From Mnemiopsis leidyi (taxonomy: Eukaryota > Ctenophora > Tentaculata > Lobata > Bolinopsidae), in NCBI GenBank assembly GCA_000226015.1, contig JH153152.1:77178-122437 (forward strand): DNA of 45,260 nt, written 5' to 3'. Both the position numbers and the translations under genes were made by a program. The notes below the pieces were generated by a model. That model had not been told where the DNA came from, searched no databases, and worked only from the letters and a program-made list of their open reading frames with translations. This document shows positions 1 through 11,300 of this stretch, in pieces; positions within the stretch are counted from its first letter, which is position 1, and each line of letters begins with the position of its first letter.

Positions 1-267
1 GGGAAAATATGGAGTATATATTTTTGATAAAATGATTAAATTATTCGATTAAATTTATGAAGGAGCATCATTATTAGTTATTATTTATTTATTTGTTTTT
101 TGTTCGTTTCAGGTTGTGTATTTGGGAATTTATAAAATTGGTTAATAATTTAATGCAGTATTATCTATTAATTTCTAATTTGTAAATATTTTTGTCATGT
201 TGCATACTGGTTTTTGTGCATGCATGTTATGTTATTTTATTTTATGTTATTATAGATTTTCTTACAG

Positions 268-329
268 CCGTAGATTGTGATGGAAGTTCTTTAAACTGCT
301 CGACACAGTCCAAAGCCTGTGCCTACGGT
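268..329 (+). other. Candidate plus-strand exon with I-EGF-like cysteine spacing
   Basis: Between a good acceptor (TTTTCTTACAG) and a GTATGG donor, the plus strand reads VDCDGSSLNCSTQSKACAYG. Spacing C-x6-C-x6-C is like the start of an integrin I-EGF repeat, but it is on the strand opposite to the integrin-like gene. A second open stretch at about 354-513 (SQCNTWGTVNSQDIKL) ends at a strong ACTTAC-GTAAGG donor. I could not join the two in phase with confidence. Confidence 0.2.
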
Positions 330-568
330 ATGGCTAGTGTTTAACTTGTTCAGGAAACAGAACCTATAGAGACAGTGGCACTGTCACAGTGTAACACTTG
401 GGGTACTGTTAACAGTCAAGACATCAAACTTACAGAGAGGCGGAAAGTCGTTTATTTCACCAAGACAAAAACGCGGAATTCTACTGTTAGATGCCAAAAG
501 ACTTACGTAAGGTTTTTATTCCACTTAGTTACAACTTTGTTTCCTAAAGAAGTGTAACATTAACAAAC

Positions 569-2034
569 CTCTATCAGAGCAGATAGCTATGGTGTTTTTA
601 CCCTCTACACGTCCCTTAGGACAGTTGTTGTGGTCACACTCACAATAGTCACCGTACGTCTGAAATAGTGTAGCATTATAATGACGTCTTCTTCTTCTTT
701 TTTAGGAGAGCAGCACCGAGGCCCAACGGATGGGAGCTTAGCTCCCGTTCACACCCAAGGGAGTTGACCAGCCCCTCTCTCTCTTCGCTGGAAGATTTGG
801 AGATGCAGGTTTGTGGTAGCGGATTAAGCCCTCCGGGAGGGGTCGTCCGTTAATGTTTTAGGGTAGGGCGTGACTAGCGTGGCCGAGTCTTCTCTGTAGT
901 TCTTCTTAGTATTTAATCATTTCAGGTGATAATGACGTCACTTTGTGGTCCAATTGTTTGACATAGAATCACATTTTTATTAACTTTGGGCAAAAAAAGT
1001 TCAGCAAAAATGTGCTATTTCGTCCTTACACATTGTGCTTGCACAATATTAATTGACAATAAAAATAAATCGAGAGAAGGACTAATCATCGGCAATTCGG
1101 CAGACGACCTACATCATTGAAACAAAGCAGGCATCTTCTTAAAGAAACTCACAAGATCTTCACACTTGCAGCGACCACACTGGCAAGTTCCTCTGTTTGA
1201 ACATATCGGAGCTCGGTTCTTGGTTCTAACTCTTGGGTTGATACACTGAGTGATGTTCCCGCCGTTTCCCTGGTTACAGTCACATTTATCTCCGACCCAG
1301 CCAGAGTAACATGAACAGAACCCTCCTGAAGAGAAACAAGGCTAGTGTCAATATCTTGGTACTAAATCATCATTAAAATGTGATTAGTGTAGAATTATCT
1401 TGGAAAATTTTGTGACAGTAAATGTAATGATGGTTTTGAAATACCTGGGAAAAAGTATCAAAATAGTCTGCAATTATTAAGTTGAAAATGTTGGTAGATA
1501 TTACTAATGTTGATATTACTAATGTTGATATTACTCGTGTTGATATTGTAATGTTACATCTGATAAAAACAAAGATTATTGTCCCATGTACCCTGATAGG
1601 TCCCCCTCTTGTTACACTTGCTACTGTCAGGTTCGGATGGGAGGTTCAGTGTACACTCAGTCTTTACCTGCAGGCTCAGGAAGTGTTATACCTCATGTCA
1701 CGTGAGATATTCGGCCGAATGTCGGGCGTCTTGTGGAAAAAGTCTAAATATTAGATCGACATAAATCTTTTAAAAAAATCAGCATCTAAAATTATAAAGC
1801 CTAGGACGAACAAATTAAAGAAATATAACCAACATCAATCCTAAGTTGGCCGTAAGCAGGGAAGTTCAGAAGAGCTTCTTCTTTTTCCTTCAAGCACTTG
1901 TTAGCACAGATCTTCATCTTGAATGTGATGTCTGTCGTCATGGCCACGTTGTCACAACTTTTCATAGGATCTCCTGGTTTTGTTAAAGTTTGATAGCCTA
2001 CTCTCAAATGTGATGAAGAAACAAAGACAAACAA

Positions 2035-2105
<71 letters not shown>

Positions 2106-2388
2106 AACAAACAAACAAACACACAAACAAACAAACAAACAAACAAACAAACAAACAAACAAACAAACAAACAAACAAACAAACAAACAAACAAACACAC
2201 AAACAAACAAACAAACAAACAAACAAACAAACAAACAAACAAACAAACAAACCAGTAACGTGGCAGATGTAGGAAACGTTTACTCCTGGCGGAATGTCGA
2301 CTTGAGTTACTGTAGGGTTAGCTAACAGGGACTTGTAGTAGTTACTAAGTTCCTCGTCAAGCCTGGACCCAGCTGTCATGTCGTAAAC
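569..2388 (-). CDS. Exons 40-44 of the giant gene: integrin hybrid domain and I-EGF repeats
   Basis: Exons are 2253-2388, 1834-1973, 1592-1667, 1153-1325 and 569-659. Exon 40 (LDEELSNYYKSLL, VDIPPGVNVSYIC) and exon 41 (SCDNVAMTTDITFKMKICAN, LRIDV) match the integrin hybrid domain. Exon 42 (ECTLNLPSEPDSSKCNKRGT) opens I-EGF1. Exon 43 carries CSCYSGWVGDKCDC and ICSNRGTCQCGRCKC, the I-EGF signature. Exon 44 carries YCECDHNNCP and ICSDRG and ends in phase 1. The donor of exon 41 is uncertain: GAT-GTTGGT is used because it keeps phase, while reading through would stop at 1801. The donor of exon 40 lies inside a tetranucleotide repeat. A retroposon lies in the intron before exon 44. Confidence 0.8.
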
Positions 2389-5300
2389 CTGGAGCGAGGG
2401 TTCATGATATAAAGGATAGGTTTTTAAAACAATGTTGAAACAGGATACTTCAGATCTACAATGATGTACAATTTGGGTTTTACTTGATACTTCCACAAAA
2501 GCGGTTCAATTTCATTAGGTTGAGTTCTTTGTGAATACTGAGCTGTTGTTGCTTTGGTTCGAACGAAAGATGCCCTAAAATTAGCTACGACTGGACTCAC
2601 ATTGAGACAATGAGGCTGATAACACAACAGAGTGAAAAACTTAACTAACCCACCAACTACTAACCTTCGAGTTAGGGATCATCTCCCTCAGCATCTTCTT
2701 ATCCACAGATCTAGACACAACAAACACGGGAATAGTGTTGTTCCTCAGGAGTCTGTTAGCAACCTGCACCACAGAGGGGTAGTCCGTAGTGAACCCGTAC
2801 CTCCTAGTACTCCCAGTCCTACAAACCTCGTCAAACGGCTGGACAAACCCGCCCAACTTCCCGTCACCAGCTACGTGAGGGTTGTTGTACAGAGCTACAA
2901 TCACCATCTTGTTGCTGGACTCCCTCCACCCGATGTCTTGGCAGATCAGGGTCTGGTAGAGCGCGTCAAAGGCGGAGTTCCCCTGAGAGATGGTGTTGTT
3001 GGAGTACGCCGTGGAGAGGATCAGGTTGTAGATCTGGTCGTTGTCCTCCAGGTAGTTGAGAGCTCTGAAGGAGTGCGCGTCACTGCAACTCCCGTCTGCC
3101 ATGCAGGGGTTGTCAGTGTAGTTCTGGTGTTCTTCAGCGTATGGCATTGTGTTTCTGTCGGAGAAGGTGCCGTAACCAAAGTTGGTGGTGTTAGCTAGGG
3201 AGGATAAGGTTAACACGAGATCTTTCACCATGAAGTTGAACAGACCTCGGTTAACTGAAGGTACCTGGTGTTGCAATATCATTACATCTAACGGCTGGTT
3301 CTTGTTGGACCGAGCAAACGTGTCCACCTCAGCACACTGGCCTGGTCTCATGGTAACGAGGATCCTCTGAGGTGATATCTGGACGGTACTGTTACCACCC
3401 AAACTTGTACCGTCAGTAATTTGAACTGTGGGTCGAGGGTTTACCACCTTCACGCAGGTCTGTATCCGCCTACTGTAGCTGGTGATACACCTATAGTCTG
3501 TCCAGTCTGTATCAGCACACCAGGCACACCTTGAGTCTTTCATGCAGTCATCTCCCGACTTTTCCCAGCAGGAATCAAACCCGACATCAATATAGGTGGT
3601 GTCCTCACCCGAGCTGTTCACTGTTATCTCGTAGTTGGTAGTCACGACAGTGCCATTAGCGTACGTCACCACGGCGTAGTACTGCCCACTGTCACCGAGT
3701 TTCAGATTACTGATCTCTATGAAGATGCCGCCCTGCTTGATGTAGAACCTCCCGTTGACGTAGGTCATAGGATACCTCACTCCTCTGATGGTGTAGTACC
3801 ACGTGATCACATCTCCGGTGTTGATGACAGACGGGATGGTTAACTCTACATTTGAACCTTCCTCTCCGTTACAGATAGACTTACCGTTACAGATTTGTAG
3901 GTTATTGCGGATCACGTCAACCTTCCAAGGATATGTGATCAGGTAACTGTCACTGGAGTGATAGGTGACTTGTCCGTAGTAAATCCTCTCATCTCCGACC
4001 AGAACTCTAGCAATCGTCAAGTGACCGTTGATCAGACGATACTTGGAGTTATCTATGGTGAGGTACTCCTTGACTCCCCGGTAAACGGTGTACCAGTCCA
4101 CTTGTTTCCAGCCCGGGTATAGATCTACTGAGATGGAACAATCTTCTCGTGATTTACATGTTCTCGTTTGTAATTGCGGTTGTTTTATAACCGCCAAATT
4201 GAATACTAATGTTGTTATCTTCCGAGTTTCAGGGTCTAAGTACACTGCGTGGTAATGTCCAGCGTCAGAGGGTTGAAGATTCACAAACGTGAGATCCCCG
4301 TAGTTCTTCTGGAAGTACATAAGTTTGTCCTCGATATTGACGAGGGTGTTGTCTATATTTTTCAGCCAGACTAAAGGCTGATTTAAGTCTAGATGTGTGG
4401 AAATTGTCAGCGGGTTCTGTTCGAACCAGACGTAGTAGTTAGACTTCTGTAGAGGAAAAACTCTAAACACGTATGACATCTCATCGTTGGTGTTGGTAGT
4501 GATGTTAGCAAAGTAAACACCCTCATCATCCTCGCCAAGAACCTTGATAGTGAGGAAGGAATCTTTAACTACATACTTCGAGTTGGAACTGAGTTTAGCA
4601 TCGTCCAGGAACCACCTGGTTCTCCTAATAGAGTTGCTATCAGGGAGACCAAGAGTTAGAGCCTCGCCCACCAGCTCATACACTATATTCACCACGACAG
4701 TCTTATCTCCACCATCAGGACCGGAAATACCGGGACAGAACGGTCTGCAAATACCCTCTACGAAGAAAGGTTTGTTTTCAGGACAAGCGCAGACTTTGTT
4801 CTTGCAACCGACAGATATCATACCGAGGACAGAAACCTGGTCGTCATGACAACTCCGCTGGGCAGGAGCACACTGCTCGTAGAAAACCTGGTTGTTGGGA
4901 CACACCACAGGTTTTGTGTCGACACAATAGTCGTAAGGGACACACCAACCGTCAGGGTTAAGATAGGGTTTGTGAGAGGGACACCCACACACGTTCGTCA
5001 GACAGGTGGCGGAGCAGGCGCTGTCAAACTCGGAGCAGGTCTTGTTGCAAAGGGCACACTCACTCTCGTAGAAGATCATGTTGGAGTCACCACCACACTG
5101 CTGACTAGGACAGTCGTCCCTGTTGATGCATCTCCCCTTGTACTCGACAGGCTTGTCAGCCGGACACCCGCACATGTTCTTCCTGCACGTGCAGGAATGC
5201 GGGGAGGTGAGGATACTATCGTCACAACTGGCTGGGCAAGGCGCGCACTTGTCACTTCCATAGTAAACATAACCCTCAACCCCAAATTGAGAGCAGGGGT

Positions 5301-8300
5301 ATTCATGGTTCTTGGGACATTGTTCCCTAGGGATACACCGACCTTGGAAATAGACCGGACTTTCAGCAGGACAAGCACACACACCAGACCGACATTCGAA
5401 CAGACACTTGTCGTTCGAGCATGTTTCCTGGCAGGGGGCACAGTCTTTTTCGTAGAACCTCATCGTTCCCGGACAAGGTTGGGTTACCTCTCCGTCCCCC
5501 AGAACTATCAGCTGGAAGATGAAACTCTCGTCTTTCCTCCCCCCGTTAAAGTAGATGTTGATCCTGTAGTAACCCTCATCACTCTCCATCAGCCGGGAGA
5601 AGAAGAGAGATCTAGAGGAGATGCGGAGTCTGTCTCCGTCTACTAGCTGAGTACCGGTAGTGCTGTTGAAGTAGGTCCAGGTGAAGAAGAGAGCGTCCTC
5701 TTGGTTGTTGACGGAGAGGGTCAGGTTTTGTCCTTCGTATCCGATAACGATAGCGTCGCCTCCCGGCAGAAAGTTTACTTGCAGGTACGTGACGAAATAC
5801 CTGAAGTTTTTGGAGAAGGTGGAAGTGGGTAAATATATTAGTGGAACCCAACTTTCCAGATTTTTGCCGGCCTTGAAGGTAGACTTTCAACATGTTTTTA
5901 AGGTGATTTGATAATACTATCAAAGCAACATCGTAGTTATAGATTATAAAAATCCCGCAAATTAATAAAATAAGGAAAGCAGAGTACCTGACATTGTCTG
6001 GATACAAAAGTTGAGCGATGTAGTAACCCTGGTCACTCAGCTGTACACTGTTCAGCTCCACTGTACTTCCGTTCAACTAGAGGATAGTTCTTTGTCAGCG
6101 GACTCATAAGCATGGTAGCAACTTTTGTAGAGAGGAGTTAAGTGGACTTGTTGTAAATCTTATTGGCTTTGAAAAAAATCTGATGGGCTGATAAGAAACG
6201 AATAAAATTTGGACTACAGTAACGTCGTAACAATTCAGCGAAGTACATTACCACGATCTTAGAGCTTGAACCGGAAAGTTGGATAAAGATTCCTCGGTCA
6301 CTGTTTTTCTTGTAATGCCAGGTAACAGACTGGTAGTTATCCGGCATACCCTCGAACCTGTAGTTTAGGAGGGTAGACTTAGTAGGACACGGTCATTATA
6401 TGAGGAAGGGTAGAGAACTTCTATAGTGACACGATGTAAGATGAGATGATAATATCTAGAACTATGGCTGCTGACCAGATGGCAGCATAAAGCTGAGTAC
6501 CCTTAAGGAGATATATCGTATTAATTCTTATGAGTTATCATACTTTGTTTTAATTTTGTCTAGTGAATATTGAGTTTTTTCTCGGGGAGTACATTACTTG
6601 TAGTCGCAGTTAGGCTTTGATCGATCTAAATAAGTAAGAAAAAGAAAAAAGGTCGAACTGACTCCAACATACCCGATAATAACGTTGTAGTTGACATACG
6701 ATTCCAAGACCCTGAAGGGGGCAGGGAGTTTGTTGACTACAACAGAGAAGCTGTGTCGGGAGGTCCTATCTGGGAACTCCACGTCAGCCTGGTAAGTTCC
6801 TGAGTCTCCGAGAGCTATCCGAGGAAAGAGGAGAGAGCTGTCGAGGAGCAGGGTGGTGTTGGAGGAGGCGGAGAGTTCGGTCCGGATGTTACTAGACGAC
6901 ACCTGGGTGATATGGTGATATGGTTATTTTCAGATACTTGGTGATATGTTGGTTTTAGATACTTGGTGATATGGTCATCGTCAGATTCTTGGTGATATGG
7001 TAATTTCGGATACTCGGTGATTAGATACTTGGTGATATTGTGATGTTCAGATTCTTGGTAATGGTAATACTCAGATACTTGGTGATTAGGTGATTCTGTG
7101 GTATCTAGATACTTGGTGATATGAAGGTATCGAGATACTTGGTGATTTGGAGGTGTCCAGACACTTGGTGATATGGTGGTGTTCAGATACTTGGTGATAT
7201 GGAGGTATCGAGATACTTGGTGATTTGGAGGTGTCCAGACACTTGGTGATATGGTGGTGTTCAGATACTTGGTGATATTGAGGTATCGAGATACTTGGTG
7301 ATTTGGAGGTATCGAGATACTTGGTGATTTGGAGGTGTCCAGACACTTGCTGATGTGGAGGTGTTTTGATACTTGGTGATATGGTGATGTTCAGATACTT
7401 GGTGATATGGTGATGTTCAGATACTTGGTTATATGGAGGTATCGAGATACTTGGTGATTTGGAGGTGTCCAGACACTTGGTGATATGGTGGTGTTCAGAT
7501 ACTTGGTGATATGGAGGTATCGAGATACTTGGTGATTTGGAGGTGTCCAGACACTTGGTGATTTGGAGGTGTTTTGATACTTGGTGATATGGTGATGTGC
7601 AGATACATGGTGATATGGTGATGTTCAGATGCTTGGTAATGGTAATGCTCAGATACTTGGTGATTAGCTGATTCTGTGGTGTCTAGATACTTGGTGATAT
7701 GGTGATGTTCAGATACTTGGTGATATGGTGATGTTCAGATACTTGGTGATATGGTGATGTTCAGATACTTGGTGATATGGTGATGTTCAGATACTTGGTG
7801 ATATGGTGATGTTCAGAGACTTGGTGATATAGTAACAGAATCGATAATTCCAAGGTTTCAACGAGATTATAAAGGACAACTATGGTTCAATCAAACTGCT
7901 GGTAATCCTGCAATCTAACGTAACTGGCAAACGTTACAGATGCCAAGCAGCCAAGGCCGAACATCATCAACAGTATGCCTAGTTCTCTTATACCTGATCG
8001 TTTGAAGTGGTGAGGTGTATACGATACCGTTCTTTCTATCAGATAAGAGAGGACAACCTTTTATGTAGCATGTATGAATTGAAATCAGTGATATAAGTAT
8101 TCAAGTATCTACTATATCAATATCATGATCTTATTCATTCATACTTTAAAAGAAGGACAAGTGCCTACTCATTGACATTATAAGCTAATAAGCCCTAGCT
8201 TAATATTTCCGGAGCAAAGATTATCCCAAAATTTAGAATTTCAGCACAGTGTTTAAGATTAATCTAGCCCTATGAAGCATGTGTTCATACTTCACTATGA

Positions 8301-11300
8301 TTAACAATTATAATCGATACATTAAGAGGCTAATAATAATGCATAATGAAGCTCTTGAACCCCGATCTCAAATTCAATTCTCCAAAGAGCTTTAGATGTT
8401 GCCGCCGACTCGCATAAATATGCAATCATTAACATACTGATGGACTAATGAAGCTAAGATCTGCCTTCTTTGGGTAACTTGATCTGTATAAAACTGAAAG
8501 ATGTCATTTTAAAATAGTTCAGAAGCGTTGTAAACACATAATGCTGCCATACTTTTTATCCATTTTAAATGTTTCCCATTTCCCATTTCCCAATTCCCAT
8601 TGAAGTTAAACATTATAGTGTATTTTTTGATTCGAAAATACAGATAGGATCATCACAAGTGCGATCCAAGTAGATGACACATTTTGCACTTCCATTCTAT
8701 TTCTGCGGTCAATAAAATTCTCCCGTTACAAAGTTTGGAAAACAATGTTGTAAAGTAAGCTAGTTTTGTTTGAAAATTTGCACAGAGTTTCTTTGCACTG
8801 TGCTATTTCTTGAGCAGTCCAATTTTTATGCAACTTCAACAACGTCGAGTTCCTGCATTTTCTTGAATGTTGCAGCTTTGAGTTGATTCTCTTTCTCCTC
8901 CTCAGCTTCCTGAAACTCTAAGGTCTCCTCCCAACTTCTTCATCCATTGCCACTGCAACAACTTCGTCCCCTTCATCTAACATCGATGTGGTATCTATTA
9001 TCTGATCCTGACCTCTGTCCTTAGATCTAACAAATTAATAATATCCTTTTTTAAAATTCATTAATCAATTTAACTTCCCGATAGTCATTTTTTAATGCAG
9101 CATTGCAGCACCCTTACTTTGATTTTCATCCTCAAGAGCATCATCCATAATCCATATCTACCCTTTCTTGAAGAGATTAGGTCGCGACTTCGTCGACTTC
9201 CTTAACTTCCTCAAGCTTGGCGATAATCCCACCCTCCTTCGAAACACCGCAACCTAGCACGACAATTTTCACATCAATTTCTCCACCAATATTTCCAGGA
9301 ACATCAGGTCCTCTTTTCTGGCGTCCTCCACATGGCACAGGTTTCTTGACCACGTCTTCGTTCAAAGTAGTCTGAGTTTTCTTTCGTCTCATCCCACGGA
9401 CAGTTCCAACACGTAACCTTGAAAAACTACCCCATGTCCGCAGTACACACGAGTGAAATATCCATGCCAAACTGCTTTTAGTAAATTTTCGGAAGGTCTC
9501 ATTGGTCGCAAAGTAGATAAAAGGATTGCTAAAGGTTGAGATAAAGCCGATGAACAGACCTATACGCATGCTAACAGGGGCCTCATGGAAACTATTGGCA
9601 TACTTTTGATATTGTACACAGAAAGGGGTGAAGGTTGCCACAAAGATAAGAGTTACCAGGATAATGATCAGTAAATTCTTCCTGTTTACTTTTTTATTCG
9701 TGGACCTCACGGCAAAGCAGAGCAAACTTGTGTTAACAGCGATAAGAACCATCACAGGGATTACAATGAAGATGAAAACCATTGATCTCTCTACAATCGG
9801 CTGAAAAGCTTTGTCAACCTCTTCAACATCGTAAGCAATACAAGTGCTGTGAACCTCGGAGAATCTTACTAAAGCTGTCTTCGAGATGAATGCAGCATAA
9901 AGCTTTCTGGTTGGTCCTATGAGCATCAGAATAAGGACGGTGAAGGTGATTGAGAGCCTCTGACGGCGGGTGCTGACCAAATTCCTGAGAGGAAACATAC
10001 ATCTTATCATCTTATTCAAGGACAAGAAGTTTATGAGGAAGATATTGCCAATGACAAAGCAGTATTTGTAACCAAAGATCAGATTGCAAATAAAGGGACC
10101 CATCAACCAGATTCCGTCTGTGAAGTATGTAGTGATAGCTGGAACAAGAACAAAAATCCCGTTAGCAATGTCAACCACAGCTAAGTTTTGGATGATCCAA
10201 ACTGACATTTTGTCCAACTTTATGGCATTGCGAGCCACCGTTGCGAAGATAACAAAACCGTTGCCAGTTAGGTCCAAGAGTATGACAAGCAGGGTGTAAA
10301 TCCCAGAAAGGTGATTAATCCAAGTCCGCATTTTACTGCAACAATCACTCATCAAACCAATTAAACTCTAACTTAAAACTCAAAATCCTTATGATCGAGT
10401 CCTATCGATAAATTCCATCCAGATTAATTAACTTAAAGTTAATTATGATAAAAATTATTGTGCACTGTGGAGGTTAAGAAAAATCTTAGTAGTTAATCGT
10501 GTAGTGTAAACTCTAGAGATTGATTAACAACTAAAAACTTAATCTGAGTGTCAAGCAACAGCCGAAAGATGACACGTTTTTCAAACAAGGCACATTGTCA
10601 GGGTTCAGCAGACCGTCTCGAAAAATAAACCCCCAGGAGAAAATGAAACGTAAAACTCGCGAGCCCCTGGTCGCCTTTCAGCAGAATTGCTATAATCCAT
10701 TTTTATCCTCACATGCTCAACTAACTTTTCGAATGCCGTATTAACATTAAGCTTTTAGACTGTATTTGAGATAAATGTCCTATTAGAGATGCGCTGCATT
10801 CTGGGGATAATCTACTTTCTACAGCCCAGCTGGAGCAGCTTGCTGCGCTGAAAAATCCCAATGTCGGCTTGCGTCACTAAAAAGGCTCCTCAAGGCCTCT
10901 CAGAAAAAACTGTACAACCCTGATTAATTTCCTAAAAACTTGATTTTTAACTGTTGATTAATTTCATTATTTTAGCAGAACAACATAGTACAGTTACGCG
11001 GTCCGCGACAGCCAGATCAATAAAAAGTTAAAGTAAATTCAATCAATGCTACTGCTAGTGTGATAAATTGTAAATGGCCAGTTAAAAAGTATATCACTAT
11101 CAATAAGATCGATAAATTTACTTTAAATCTAAATGTTTCGCTCACCAATAAGATGAAAGATTCACTTACCGATAACATTAAAGATTTTCACTAATGGATG
11201 TTAGTTTGGCATATCTTATAAAACTGCTAAAGTGGTGTAAAGTAAAGTGATCCTATTATAGCCTATGTGACCCATGCTGCGAAAAAGTAGTTTTAACAGA

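Noticed and set aside
1801..2496. Long open frames rich in V-C-L-F or K-Q-T-N across 1952-2258
   Set aside because: They are translations of the ACAG/AAAC microsatellite in several frames. Only the flanking exons 40 and 41 are real.
2632..3198. Open frame on the plus strand opposite the beta I-like domain
   Set aside because: Antisense shadow of exon 39; it shows no motifs, and the minus strand has clear homology.
4846..5646. 266-codon plus-strand frame
   Set aside because: Antisense shadow of the cysteine-rich TIL region.
7086..7346. Open frame repeating S-P-S-I-S-I-P
   Set aside because: It is a translation of the minisatellite next to exon 36. Its composition follows the repeat unit.
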